A stretch of 42,353 nucleotides of DNA from the NCBI GenBank assembly GCA_009377495.1, contig WHTZ01000056.1:1-42353 (forward strand), given 5' to 3'. The notes beneath the pieces were generated by a model. That model saw only the letters and a program-made list of their open reading frames with translations, was not told the DNA's origin and did no database searches. Source of the stretch: Luteitalea sp. (lineage in GTDB: Bacteria > Acidobacteriota > Vicinamibacteria > Vicinamibacterales > Vicinamibacteraceae). Shown here one piece after another: positions 30,316-39,168 of this stretch; position 1 is the first letter of the stretch, and every line of letters starts with the position of its first letter. The translations under genes and the position numbers were made by a program.

Positions 30316-32072
30316 CGTTCCGGGCGCACCTACGGCAGTGGCGGCGACGCGTGCAGGTCGCGTTTCTGCGGCTGACGGGCCTCTCACGCGTGGCGGAGGA
30401 GAACTATCTTCTTCTCGCGGCCATTGGCGTCGGCCTCCTCTCGGGTCTGGGCTCCGCAGCCTTCATGTATTCACTGCGCGGTGTCCACCACCTGTTCTTC
30501 GAGTCCTTTGCTGGCCGCCTTGGCCTGCTTGGCGCATCCGCGGTCGTGTTCCTCCCTGCGCTCGGCGGGCTCATCGTCGGTCCACTGATCGCGCGGTTCG
30601 CGCCGGAAGCGCGTGGCCACGGCGTCCCCGAGGTGATGACGGCGGTCGCAACACGTGGTGGTCGCATTCAAGGGCGCGTCGCGGTCGTGAAGACGGCGGC
30701 GTCGGCCATCTCGATTGGCTCAGGCGGATCGGCAGGGCAAGAAGGCCCGATGGTCCAGATTGGCGCGTCGCTGGCCTCCGCGCTCGGCCGTCGCCTTGGC
30801 ATTCCGCCGGATCGCATGCGCACGTTCGTGGCGTGCGGCGCCGCAGGCGGCCTCGCGGCGGTGTTCAATGCGCCGATCGGCGGTGCCATCTTTGCGCTCG
30901 AGATCATCACGGGCGAGCTCACGCCGGCGTTTGGCGCCGTCATTCTCTCATCGGTCAGTGCAACGGTCGTGTCGCGCAGCCTCTTCGGCAACTATCCCTC
31001 GTTCGTCGTCCCCCGATATGACGTCGTCAGCGATGTGGAGTGGCTCTTTTATGGCGTGTTGGGGCTGTTGGCCGGCTTGGCGGCCGTTGGCTTTATTCGC
31101 ACGCTTTACGCGCTGGAGGAGCGCTTCGAGCGCTGGGAGCTGCCCGCGTGGTCCAAGCCGGCCATCGGTGGATTGATGGTGGGCATCATTGGCCGGTTCG
31201 CGCCAGAGGTCTTTGGGACCGGCAGCGACACCATCCAGGGCGCCACGTGGGGGACGCTCGGCCCTGCGTGGCTGCTGGCGTTGCTCGTGCCGCTCAAGAT
31301 CGTATCGACCTCGCTGACGCTCGCCTCGGGCGGTTCGGGCGGCGTCTTCGGTCCATCCATGTACATCGGCGCCGTCTTGGGTGGTGCATTCGGTTGGCTT
31401 GTGCACTTGGCGTTTCCAACCGTAACGGCGGGAAGTGGGGCCTACGCCCTCGTGGGCATTGCTGCGGTCGTCGGTGGGACAGCGCTGGCGCCGCTCACAG
31501 CCATCATCCTGCTGTTCGAGATGACCGACGACTACCGCATCATCCTGCCATCGATGCTGGCGACGGTCGTCGCCATTGTCGTGACGCGCCGTCTGGTCGG
31601 CGAGTCGATTTACACGCTCAAGCTCCGGCAGCAGAACATCGCCTACTACGCGGGCCAGGAATTGGAGCGCGTGCACGCATTCACGGTCGAGCAGGCGATG
31701 CGAAAGAACTTGCCCACGGTCGCGCCAGCGACGAGCGTGTTGAACGCGCTGTCGGTGGCGGTGCAAGCGCGCGCGCCCGCACTGCCGGTCGTCGACGTCG
31801 AGCACCGCGTGATCGGCGTGGTCAGCGTCGACCAGCTCTCGGCAGCCGCCGTCGCGGAGAAGCGCCCGGTGTCGGTGGACGCCATCATGACCCGGGCCAG
31901 TGAGGCGCACGTCCTGGTCTCCGACCGGTTGGCCACCGCGCTCACGCGGTTGAGCGAGTCCGACACCGACGCGCTGGTGGTCGTGCGCAATGAGCGCGAC
32001 GAGACGCCCGTCGGTGTGGTCTCACGCCGGGACGTCATGCGCATCTACGAGCGGGTCTTGAGAAGAAGGTGA
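30312..32072 (+). CDS. ClC-family chloride channel/transporter with CBS pair
   Basis: A 586-residue ClC protein with the three anion-site motifs: GHGVPEV (102-108; the usual GSGIP with Ser replaced by His103), GQEGPMVQIG (143-151, with gating Glu144) and GSGGVFGPSMYIG. A CBS-domain pair follows (~455-585, FTVEQAMRKNLPTV, then VDAIMTRASEAHVLV). The position equivalent to the proton glutamate of E. coli ClC (Glu203) appears to be Ile198 (FALEII), which hints at channel-like or altered coupling. Start GTG 30,312 overlaps the preceding PDZ gene. Confidence 0.93.
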   Translation: MTFRAHLRQWRRRVQVAFLRLTGLSRVAEENYLLLAAIGVGLLSGLGSAAFMYSLRGVHHLFFESFAGRLGLLGASAVVFLPALGGLIVGPLIARFAPEARGHGVPEVMTAVATRGGRIQGRVAVVKTAASAISIGSGGSAGQEGPMVQIGASLASALGRRLGIPPDRMRTFVACGAAGGLAAVFNAPIGGAIFALEIITGELTPAFGAVILSSVSATVVSRSLFGNYPSFVVPRYDVVSDVEWLFYGVLGLLAGLAAVGFIRTLYALEERFERWELPAWSKPAIGGLMVGIIGRFAPEVFGTGSDTIQGATWGTLGPAWLLALLVPLKIVSTSLTLASGGSGGVFGPSMYIGAVLGGAFGWLVHLAFPTVTAGSGAYALVGIAAVVGGTALAPLTAIILLFEMTDDYRIILPSMLATVVAIVVTRRLVGESIYTLKLRQQNIAYYAGQELERVHAFTVEQAMRKNLPTVAPATSVLNALSVAVQARAPALPVVDVEHRVIGVVSVDQLSAAAVAEKRPVSVDAIMTRASEAHVLVSDRLATALTRLSESDTDALVVVRNERDETPVGVVSRRDVMRIYERVLRRR

Positions 32073-32167
32073 GAGGGGCGAGGGGCAGGGGCAGAGGCAC
32101 GGTGCAGCACCCGGCACCCGAGCCCAGCCACGCCTGCACGCAGAACCCTCCGTGAGAGAATGCTGCA
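32073..32167 (+). other. Short intergenic spacer before mqnD
   Basis: These 95 bases are G-rich at first (GAGGGGCGAGGGGCAGGGGC) and then C-rich, with no ORF. No convincing promoter is visible. GTGAGAGAA about ten bases before the ATG at 32,168 is a weak ribosome site. Confidence 0.5.
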
Positions 32168-32995
32168 ATGAAGATCACCGTGGCACACAGCCCTGATTCC
32201 GACGATGCCTTCATGTTCTACGGCCTCGCGTCCGGTGCGATTGACACGGGCGACCTCGAGGTCGACCAAGTGCTTGCCGACATTGAATCGCTGAACCAGG
32301 CCGCGTTCGAGGGACGGTACGAGGTCACCGCCGTGTCCTTTCATGCGTACGCGTATCTCGGCGATCGCTACGCGTTGTTGCCGCATGGCGCCAGCATGGG
32401 CGATGGCTACGGACCGATGGTGGTGACTCGCGCCGACGCTCCGTCGCAGTTGGAGGATGTGGAGGTCGCGATTCCCGGGATGCTCACATCCGCGTGGCTG
32501 GCCCTGCAGATGTACAGACCCGGGTTGCGACATCGCGTGATGCCTTTCGATGAGATCCTCGAGGCGGTCCGTGACCGGAAGGTCGACGCTGGCTTGCTCA
32601 TCCACGAGGGACAACTCACCTATGAGGACGCCGGCTTGCGTCAGCTGATCGATCTCGGTGCGTGGTGGAAGGAGAAGACGGGCGGCCTGCCGCTGCCTCT
32701 TGGAGGCAACGTCATTCGTCGTGATCTCGGTCCGGAGAGGATGACACGCGTCTCTCGTCTCTTGCGCGACAGCATCGCGTATGCCCTCGAGCACCGTGCC
32801 GAGGCCGTCGAGTATGCGCTGCAGTTCGGCCGCGGTCTCGATCGCGAGCGGACGGACACGTTCGTGGGCATGTATGTGAACGACCTGACGCTCGACTACG
32901 GCGAACGTGGCCGCACCGCGGTGCAGCGCTTTTTCGACGAGGCGTGGGCGCTTCGGGCCATTCCTCGGCCGGTTGAGGCCGACTTCGCTGACTAG
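32168..32995 (+). CDS. mqnD: 1,4-Dihydroxy-6-naphthoate synthase (MqnD)
   Basis: Fourth step of the futalosine menaquinone pathway: cyclic dehypoxanthinylfutalosine to 1,4-dihydroxy-6-naphthoate. The 275-residue protein has the family opening HSPDSDDAFMFYGLASG, followed by ITAVSFHAYAYL-like (VTAVSFHAYAYLGDRYALL) and MGDGYGPMVV, and ends without a signal. These motifs separate it from MqnA, which lacks the DSDDAF element. It lies between the ClC gene and the converging PP-loop gene at 33,002. No other mqn gene is adjacent; mqnE is 6 kb further on. Confidence 0.93.
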   Translation: MKITVAHSPDSDDAFMFYGLASGAIDTGDLEVDQVLADIESLNQAAFEGRYEVTAVSFHAYAYLGDRYALLPHGASMGDGYGPMVVTRADAPSQLEDVEVAIPGMLTSAWLALQMYRPGLRHRVMPFDEILEAVRDRKVDAGLLIHEGQLTYEDAGLRQLIDLGAWWKEKTGGLPLPLGGNVIRRDLGPERMTRVSRLLRDSIAYALEHRAEAVEYALQFGRGLDRERTDTFVGMYVNDLTLDYGERGRTAVQRFFDEAWALRAIPRPVEADFAD

Positions 32996-33001
32996 TCCGT
33001 T

Positions 33002-33670
33002 TCACGCGATGTCGGAGAACACGAACCCGTCGCGTTCGGTGCTCTCACCAACGATGTGGGGCACGGCGGCATCGAACATCGGACCCGCATAGGCGAAGGT
33101 GTGGAACTCGCCCCGCTCGCCGCACGGATCGAGGGTGCCAGCGGCGGCCAGCGCCGCGAGGAACGTGTCGTCGTAGTTCCAGCCCGCGAGCGAGCGCGGC
33201 ACGACGCGCGGGTCCAGGCAGACAATCCGCGCCCGGAGCCCGGCGGCGATCATCTCACGCGCCAGCGCGGCAGTATCGAGACCCCACAGCGGAAAGATCG
33301 GTGTGAGACCGCTGCCCGCGAGTTGCTGCTCGCGATACTGTCTGACGTCTTCCAAGAACAGATCGCCGAACGCCACGTGCGTGAATCCCTCCGCGACTGC
33401 CGCGCGGACCGCCTCGCCCAACCGTGCCTCGTAGAGCTCGTTGCTGCAGGGCCAGGGCAGTGGCACGATGCGCAGCGGCAACCGTGCCGCGCGGGCCTGC
33501 GCCTCCACGAGAGTGCTGCGGACGCCGTGCATTGCCACCCGGCCGAAAGCCTCGTTCACCGTCGTGAGCAGCCCACCGATCTCGTACCTCTCTTGCGCGC
33601 GCAGGACGTGCAGCAGCCACGCGCTGTCCTTGCCGGAGCTCCATGAAACCAGTACGCGGGGTCGGGTCAT
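33002..33670 (-). CDS. PP-loop ATPase, Dph6/diphthine-ammonia-ligase family
   Basis: A 222-residue N-type PP-loop protein. The loop is S9-W-S-S-G-K-D-S16 and it has the family signature H-V-A-F-G-D-L-F-L-E-D-V-R-Q-Y and the late EFHTF (GERGEFHTF). In archaea and eukaryotes the family amidates diphthine. Bacteria lack diphthamide, so the substrate is different. Start at 33,670 overlaps the btuF stop (ATGA), making it the last gene of the cobalamin operon under the riboswitch. A cobalamin-linked amidation or salvage role is an inference from position. Confidence 0.86.
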   Translation of the reverse strand: MTRPRVLVSWSSGKDSAWLLHVLRAQERYEIGGLLTTVNEAFGRVAMHGVRSTLVEAQARAARLPLRIVPLPWPCSNELYEARLGEAVRAAVAEGFTHVAFGDLFLEDVRQYREQQLAGSGLTPIFPLWGLDTAALAREMIAAGLRARIVCLDPRVVPRSLAGWNYDDTFLAALAAAGTLDPCGERGEFHTFAYAGPMFDAAVPHIVGESTERDGFVFSDIA

Positions 33671-34656
33671 GGGAATGCCTCGGGGTGCATCACCCGCGCA
33701 AACTGCTCGGCTGCCAACGGCATGCGCGGTCCCGGTACCACCAGCGCATTGTCGTAGAGGAGGTAAACGCGACCGCTGCGGACGGCTGGCACACCTGACA
33801 GTCTCGACCACGCCCGCCGTTCACGATCGATGGTCGTGGCGTCCGGCTTTGGGCCGCTGCGAACCTCGAGGATGACCTCTGGGGCACGTGCAAGGATGGT
33901 CTCGGTGGTCGCTTGCACGCTCTCTCTCGGGATGTCGCCCATCACATCGTCACCGCCGGCGAGCGTGAGCAGCTCGTGGAGAAAGCCTTTGCCCGCGCTG
34001 ACGTAGATCCCTCGCATGGCGAGTGGCTCACGTCCAATCACGAGCAGCGTTCGTGGTCGCTTCCGTCCCGCGACTCGCTGCGTGATCGCGGCGAGCGCCG
34101 TGCTGATGCGCGTCGTCTCTCGCACGGCCTCCCGCGCGTGACCGGTGCGCGCCCCGAGTGTGCGCATCGTATCGAGCGCGTGGCCAACACCGCCGTGCCG
34201 GTAGTCGAAGGCCGCGATGCCCGCGCGCACCAGCTGCTGCTGCAGCTCCTCTTGACTGCCATAGGTCACGACCAGGTCCGGCTCGAGCGAGAGGACACGC
34301 TCGACGTCCGGATCGACGAGCGCGCCAACGCGAGGAAGCTGTCGCACCGCGTCGGGGTAGGTGTCGTAGCTACTCACGCCCACCACCTGCGAGCCCGCTT
34401 CGATCGCGAAGAGCATTTCCGTGACCGCTGGCACGAGCGACACCACGCGTTGAGCCGGCCGAGGCCGCGCCGCTGACGCGGGCGGCGTGTCCTTCCGCTC
34501 GGCTTGAGGAAGAGCGTCTGGCTGCGCTGGTTGTCTGCCTACCTGGTACCACCAGACGCCACCACCCGCGACCACCGCGATGAGGGCGATGAGAAACAGC
34601 ACCACTGCCCGCACCGCGCCGTGCTGAGAATGACGTATCACCGCCGCTACGCTCAT
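33667..34656 (-). CDS. btuF: Cobalamin-type ABC transporter substrate-binding protein (BtuF-like)
   Basis: A 329-residue type III periplasmic binding protein. A basic N-terminus and a hydrophobic segment (~16-37, VVLFLIALIAVVAGGGVWW) anchor or export it. A proline-rich linker is followed by the binding domain: RVVSLVPAVTEMLFAIEAGSQVVGVSSYDTYPDAV, then VDPDVERVLSLEPDLVV and the second lobe with AGGDDVMGD. Class and operon suggest vitamin B12 as the ligand. ATG at 34,656 overlaps the permease stop (ATGA), which decides against the upstream ATG at 34,677. Confidence 0.88.
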   Translation of the reverse strand: MSVAAVIRHSQHGAVRAVVLFLIALIAVVAGGGVWWYQVGRQPAQPDALPQAERKDTPPASAARPRPAQRVVSLVPAVTEMLFAIEAGSQVVGVSSYDTYPDAVRQLPRVGALVDPDVERVLSLEPDLVVTYGSQEELQQQLVRAGIAAFDYRHGGVGHALDTMRTLGARTGHAREAVRETTRISTALAAITQRVAGRKRPRTLLVIGREPLAMRGIYVSAGKGFLHELLTLAGGDDVMGDIPRESVQATTETILARAPEVILEVRSGPKPDATTIDRERRAWSRLSGVPAVRSGRVYLLYDNALVVPGPRMPLAAEQFARVMHPEAFP

Positions 34657-35669
34657 GCGCGTCGAAACAGCAGCCACAAGAAGAACGGTCCCCCGATGAC
34701 CGCCGTGATGATGCCAACCGGCAGCTCCAGAGGCGCCATGATCGTCCGCGCGACCACATCGCAGCCTACGAGAAACGCTGCGCCGAAGAGCGCCGCGCCT
34801 GGCAACACCAACCGATGATCGGACCCCACGAGCAGGCGAACCACGTGCGGGACGACAATGCCAACGAACCCGATGGGACCAGCCAGCGACACCGCCGCAC
34901 CGGTGGCCACCGACGCACTGAAGAACGCGAGCCGCTGCACGCGGACGACGTCGATGCCGCGTGCGGCCGCGCTGTCGGATCCCAGGGTGAGCAAATTCAG
35001 CCCGCGCGGCAACCAGAGAAAGATGACGAACGCGGCGGCGATGAGCGGCAGCGCCACGACGATGGGCCCGTAGCCGCTAACGTCGAGGTCCCCCATGAGC
35101 CAGCGCAGCGTGCGCACGGTCTCGCTCGGGTCGGCATGGTACTGCAAGAACAGAATGACCGCCGAGAAGAATGCGTTCAGCGTGACGCCGGTCAGCAGCA
35201 GCACGTCGGTCGAGAAGCCTCGGTGCCTGGCGCTGGCCAGCCCATACACGATGGACACCGCGCCAACGGCGCCGGCAAAGGTTGCCAGCGGGACCGCCGA
35301 GACGCCAAGCACGAGGATCGGCGGTGCGACGAGCATAGCCAGCATGGCGCCAAGCGAGGAGCCAGCGGACACGCCAAGCGTGAACGGCTCGGCCAGCGGG
35401 TTCCGCAGCAGCGCCTGCAGCATCACGCCCGCACTGGCGAGCGAGGCGCCGACGAGGCCCGCGGCCAGCGTGCGTGGCAGGCGCGCGATAAAGAAGATCT
35501 GCGCATCGATGTTGGCGGCGAAAGGGACCGTGCCGTCCAGCGCGCGCGTGAGGCTGATCGACGTCGATCCGATCAACGGGGCGAAGAGCTGCGCGGCGAT
35601 GGCCAGCACACCGAAGCCACCGTAGACGAGCAACGCGCGGCGGCGAAGCGAGAAAACGGCGGTCGTCAC
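34653..35669 (-). CDS. btuC: FecCD/BtuC-type ABC transporter permease
   Basis: A 338-residue inner-membrane permease with about ten transmembrane helices. Family motifs: RLPRTLAAGLVGASLASAGVMLQALLRNPLAEPFTLGVSAGSSLGA and GPIGFVGIVVPHVVRLLVGSDHR (the coupling region to the ATPase). The start is GTG at 35,669, overlapping the stop of the ATPase gene (GTGA). An in-frame extension upstream is antisense to that gene. The dimer should form the translocation pore for cobalamin. Confidence 0.92.
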   Translation of the reverse strand: MTTAVFSLRRRALLVYGGFGVLAIAAQLFAPLIGSTSISLTRALDGTVPFAANIDAQIFFIARLPRTLAAGLVGASLASAGVMLQALLRNPLAEPFTLGVSAGSSLGAMLAMLVAPPILVLGVSAVPLATFAGAVGAVSIVYGLASARHRGFSTDVLLLTGVTLNAFFSAVILFLQYHADPSETVRTLRWLMGDLDVSGYGPIVVALPLIAAAFVIFLWLPRGLNLLTLGSDSAAARGIDVVRVQRLAFFSASVATGAAVSLAGPIGFVGIVVPHVVRLLVGSDHRLVLPGAALFGAAFLVGCDVVARTIMAPLELPVGIITAVIGGPFFLWLLFRRA

Positions 35670-36481
35670 GGTCGGTTGAGGGCCAGCGGTACGACGGTCA
35701 GGTGGCCCGCGGCCGCGTGGTACTGAACGTCCACCTCGACGCCGTAGAGCGCCCGGACGTTGTCCGCCGTGAGCACCTCCTCGGTCGGGCCGTGGCCGAG
35801 CACGCGCGCGTCGCGTAACAGCACGAGCTCCTGACACACGCTTGCCGCGAAGCTGAGGTCATGCGTCGTCACAACAAGGGTGGTTCCGCGCTCGCGATTG
35901 AGACGGACCAAGAGGGCGGCGATCTCGAGCTGATAGTGCAAATCGAGCGACGAGGTCGGCTCGTCGAGGAGCAACAGCTCGAACCCCCGATTCCTGATTC
36001 CCGATTCCCGATTCCCGAGCTGCGCGAGGGCGCTCGCGATGACCACCCGCTGTTTCTCGCCGCCGCTCAACGTGGCGAACGCGCGCCCCTCCAAGTGTGC
36101 GGTGCCCGTTGTCTCCAGCGCGGCCCGTGCGAGCGCCACGTCTTCCATGCCTTCGAGCTCGAATGCATCGAGGTGCGGGTAGCGGCCCATCAGCGCCAAC
36201 TCGAGCACGCTGAAGTCGAACGCAGGGTGCGTCTCCTGCGGAACCACCGCCAGCCTCCGAGCGAGGCTGCGTCGCGAATACGATGCGAGCGGCGCCCCGT
36301 CGAGCGTGATGACGCCGGCTGTCGGACGCAGGATTCCCGCCAGCAGCTTGAGCAGCGTGCTCTTGCCCGCCCCGTTGGGACCAAGGATGCCGAGCACACG
36401 GCCTGGCCCCACCCTGACCGAAACGTCTGAGACCACGAGGGTCTCGCGGTAGCTGAACGACACGCCGGTTGCCTGCAGCAC
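35666..36481 (-). CDS. btuD: ABC transporter ATP-binding protein (BtuD/FecE-like)
   Basis: A 271-residue ABC ATPase. Walker A is G34-P-N-G-A-G-K-S-T42, the Q-loop Gln82 (VVPQETH), signature L138-S-G-G-E142, Walker B LLLLDEP (169-175) and the switch His in TTHDLSF. Between the signature and Walker B there are 11 extra residues, GNRESGIRNRG (156-166), encoded by a 7-bp tandem repeat; related ATPases have only a short turn there. The gene is six bases downstream of btuB and overlaps the permease. Confidence 0.92.
   Translation of the reverse strand: MLQATGVSFSYRETLVVSDVSVRVGPGRVLGILGPNGAGKSTLLKLLAGILRPTAGVITLDGAPLASYSRRSLARRLAVVPQETHPAFDFSVLELALMGRYPHLDAFELEGMEDVALARAALETTGTAHLEGRAFATLSGGEKQRVVIASALAQLGNRESGIRNRGFELLLLDEPTSSLDLHYQLEIAALLVRLNRERGTTLVVTTHDLSFAASVCQELVLLRDARVLGHGPTEEVLTADNVRALYGVEVDVQYHAAAGHLTVVPLALNRP
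35987..36014. repeat. 7-bp microsatellite CCGATTC inside the ABC ATPase gene
   Basis: Four consecutive units, CCGATTC, CTGATTC, CCGATTC and CCGATTC. Read on the coding strand they give GAATCGG repeats, translated to the in-frame NRESGIRNR insert. The 28 bp plus flanking bases keep the reading frame open. Confidence 0.85.
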
Positions 36482-36487
36482 TGGTCC

Positions 36488-38806
36488 CTACCGTGTTCCG
36501 ATGCCGAGCCGCACGCCCACGGTTACGCTCCGACCGAGCGCGGGAAAGCCCAGGATCTCTTCGTACTCCCGGTCGAGCAGGTTCGTCACACGTGCCAGCA
36601 CCTCCACGCCGCGCAGAAGCGCGACGCTTGCGCCCAGGTCGGCGGACGCGTAGCCAGGGGCGATGAAGGTGCCGCCGAATGCGCCGTTCGTGGGGTCCAC
36701 GTCGAGGGCCTCTCCCCGCGCGTCGAGTCGCGCGAACGCCACGAGCCGGCCGGCCGAGTAGACGAGGTCCAGAAAGCTCCGGTGGCGTGGCCGTCGCAGC
36801 AGTGCATCGCCGACGTTGAACGGTGACGGCACTTCGCCACTCGTACCATCCACGGCCAGAATGGCCGTATCGAGCCAGGTATAGCCCGCTCGAACGGTAA
36901 GCGCGGCAGATGGACGGGCTGCCACCGACAGCTCGAGGCCACGCACCCGCGCGTTCGAGACGTTGTCCGTCCGGAATTGGCTCGCGTCTTGGAACGAGCG
37001 GCCTACGGTCACCAGGAGGTCGTCGTATCGATTGACGAACGCCGCGACGTCGACGATCAGACGTCCGCTGGCGAGCCCATGCTCAATCCCGACGTCAGCG
37101 CTCCGACTGCGCTCCGGTTTGAGCGCCGGATTGTCCGTGAATGCAATCTCGAAGGCGTCGGGTGGCCGAATTCCAGTGCCCGTGCTCGCTCGCAGCCGCG
37201 TCCATGTGGCAGGCGACGCGTGCGCCAGATAGGTGACCGCGAGCTTCGGGCTCAGCGACGTGCGCGTGTCGGCGGCGAAGTCGGGCCGTGGCTCGAACGG
37301 GTCGTCGTTGCCTTCGAGCCGTTCGCGGCGGAAGTGCTCGCCGCGCAGGCCAGCCGTGAGCGAGACACGCGCGGCGGTCCAACGCAGCTCACCGAACACG
37401 CCGGTCACACGCCGTTCGACGTCGACCGGCTCTTCGGCGTGACCGGTAATGAACGAGCTGGCCGCGCGCTCGAACTGCGTCTCCGCCCCGCCGCTGAACC
37501 CGAGCTGCGTCGTCGCGACATAGTCGGCCTGCAGGCGCGCACTGGTGAGCCTGTTCTCCGAGGTGGACGCCCCGAACGGGCTGACGAAGTCGCTGTCGCG
37601 CGCCGCTGTCGAGACGTCGCCCCGTGTTTGCAGCGCGCGGTTCCACGACCGCGATGCGGTCAGAGCCAGGCCGTGCGTGTCATTCTTGCCGCGGGAGATC
37701 CGGTCGACGCCTCCGTAGGTGTCATTCGGATCGGATCCATATGGTCCTGGGAAGCCACGCTCGTTGCGACCCCAGTGCCCGACGAGCGTCACGTGGTGAC
37801 GGCGCGTCTGATAGCCCCCGGTGCCGGACAGCGTGGTGCGCGTGTAATCATCGTTGCTCACGCGCTCAGCCGTTGGCCGTGGCGTGCCTGTGAAACCGTC
37901 GCTGGAGAGCCGCTCACCGCCGCCACCCCAGCTCCACGCGCCAAGCGAGCCCGCCGCATCGAGCGCAAGGCGCCCCGTGTCGAATCGTCCGTGCTCGTAG
38001 CTTCCGACACCGCGCAGCGGCCCGCCGCGCTTGGTGACCACCTGGACGACGCCGCCAATGGCGTCGCTACCGAACAGCGCGCTCTGTGGCCCCCGTACCA
38101 CCTCCACGCGCTCGACGGACGCCACGCCGAGGTGGGCGAAATCGAAGGCGCTCCCGAAGTCGTTCACGCGCACGCCGTCGACGAGCACGAGCGTGTAGTT
38201 CGATTCCCCACCGCGTGGGAAGAGAGACGTCACGCTGCCGTGACCACCGCTCTGTGCCACGGTCAGACCAGGCACCAGACGCAGCGCCCCAGCGACGCCG
38301 TTGATCTGCCGGGCGCGCAGCTCGGAGTCGGTGAAGAGCGTCACGCTGTCGCCGAGTGAGGATCGCGGTCGAGCCACGTGGCTGGCTGACACGACCATCG
38401 ATTCGTTGATGGGGCTTACGCGCAGCCTCACGGTCACGTGCTGTGTTTCCTCATGCTGGAGGGTGAGTGACAGCGCGTCAGCGGCGAAGCCGTCCGCAAA
38501 CGCGCGCAGCTCGTAGTGGGCCGCGTCGAGATGCTCGAAGGCAAATCGGCCCTTCGCGTCCGTGGTGTGCGCGATGTCAGACGCGGCGTCGCGGTCGAGA
38601 ACGACGCGAACGCCGGGCGCGGGACGGCTGTCCGGGTCGAGAACGACGCCGCGCACGCTGGCCGAAGACACGCGAAGGTCACCGCGCTCGGGCTGTGCCA
38701 TGGCGGCTGGCCGTGACGTGGTGCGAGCGCCGGCAACCGATGGAGCCGACACGATGGAGCACAGGAATATCAGTGAAATCGAGGGAACGCCCGGAAAGAG
38801 GGGCAT
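36488..38806 (-). CDS. btuB: TonB-dependent vitamin B12 receptor (BtuB-like)
   Basis: A 772-residue outer-membrane receptor. The start at 38,806 gives a signal peptide (MPLFPGVPSISLIFLCSIVS) and has GGGAGG five bases upstream. A carboxypeptidase-regulatory-like domain (~45-125, RGVVLDPDSRPAPGVRVVLD) precedes the plug (~140-260: VPGLTVAQSGGHGSVTSLF, NYTLVLVDGVRVND, VEVVRGPQSALFGSDAIGG) and the barrel ending VGVRLGIGTR. The final residue is not aromatic, which is atypical. Specificity for B12 is inferred from the cobalamin riboswitch upstream and the btuDCF genes downstream. Confidence 0.93.
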   Translation of the reverse strand: MPLFPGVPSISLIFLCSIVSAPSVAGARTTSRPAAMAQPERGDLRVSSASVRGVVLDPDSRPAPGVRVVLDRDAASDIAHTTDAKGRFAFEHLDAAHYELRAFADGFAADALSLTLQHEETQHVTVRLRVSPINESMVVSASHVARPRSSLGDSVTLFTDSELRARQINGVAGALRLVPGLTVAQSGGHGSVTSLFPRGGESNYTLVLVDGVRVNDFGSAFDFAHLGVASVERVEVVRGPQSALFGSDAIGGVVQVVTKRGGPLRGVGSYEHGRFDTGRLALDAAGSLGAWSWGGGGERLSSDGFTGTPRPTAERVSNDDYTRTTLSGTGGYQTRRHHVTLVGHWGRNERGFPGPYGSDPNDTYGGVDRISRGKNDTHGLALTASRSWNRALQTRGDVSTAARDSDFVSPFGASTSENRLTSARLQADYVATTQLGFSGGAETQFERAASSFITGHAEEPVDVERRVTGVFGELRWTAARVSLTAGLRGEHFRRERLEGNDDPFEPRPDFAADTRTSLSPKLAVTYLAHASPATWTRLRASTGTGIRPPDAFEIAFTDNPALKPERSRSADVGIEHGLASGRLIVDVAAFVNRYDDLLVTVGRSFQDASQFRTDNVSNARVRGLELSVAARPSAALTVRAGYTWLDTAILAVDGTSGEVPSPFNVGDALLRRPRHRSFLDLVYSAGRLVAFARLDARGEALDVDPTNGAFGGTFIAPGYASADLGASVALLRGVEVLARVTNLLDREYEEILGFPALGRSVTVGVRLGIGTR

Positions 38807-38879
38807 CTGGCCTCCCGTCGGCGTTTCCGCGCGCCGAGTGCCGCGGCTGGCGTAGCAACCGCAGTATGAGTGCCGACCG

Positions 38880-39100
38880 GGGACCAAGGTCTCCTGACTT
38901 GCGGCGGACCCACGTGGTACGGCGCATAAAACCGAACCAGGGATCGGCCCATCGCGCGCCTTCCCATGCCGAAGCACAGTGGCGGGAAACTCTTCCCATG
39001 CGACGAGCCGTGCTGCCGCTCACAGTGGCGGGACCGTGTGGGCTTTGCACCCAGCTTCCCTACGTTCCCCGGGCAAGCGAGACTAGACGGATTCTAGCAC
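38880..39100 (-). promoter_or_regulatory. Cobalamin riboswitch upstream of btuB
   Basis: On the reverse strand the order of conserved elements is that of the AdoCbl riboswitch: GGGAAGCTGGGTGCAAAGCC (~39,060-39,041), the GCCACTGTGAGCGG core (~39,028-39,015), GGGAAG blocks, a second GCCACTGTGC, GGGAAGG, and the terminal CAAGTCAGGAGACC (~38,901-38,888). The remaining ~70 bases to the btuB ATG hold an expression platform with several GC stems near the GGGAGG ribosome site. It should switch off btuB-btuD-btuC-btuF-PP-loop ATPase when cobalamin is plentiful. The rest of the 362-base gap (38,807-39,168) shows no other feature. Confidence 0.93.
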
Positions 39101-39168
39101 GCAAGAGACCTTTGTCCCTTGATTTGCCCGCCTGCGCATCAATCGCATACCATGCCAATGAGGACGGC

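Noticed and set aside
32168..32995. MqnA rather than MqnD
   Set aside because: The HSPDSDDAFMFYG opening and the MGDGYGPM motif are those of MqnD.
35666..36481. Frameshifted or broken BtuD because of the microsatellite
   Set aside because: The frame is open through the repeat and all ATPase motifs downstream (Walker B, switch His) are in frame.
36977..38359. A 460-codon forward ORF
   Set aside because: It is entirely antisense to btuB and contains no motif; its composition (many Arg, Ala) is that of a shadow frame.
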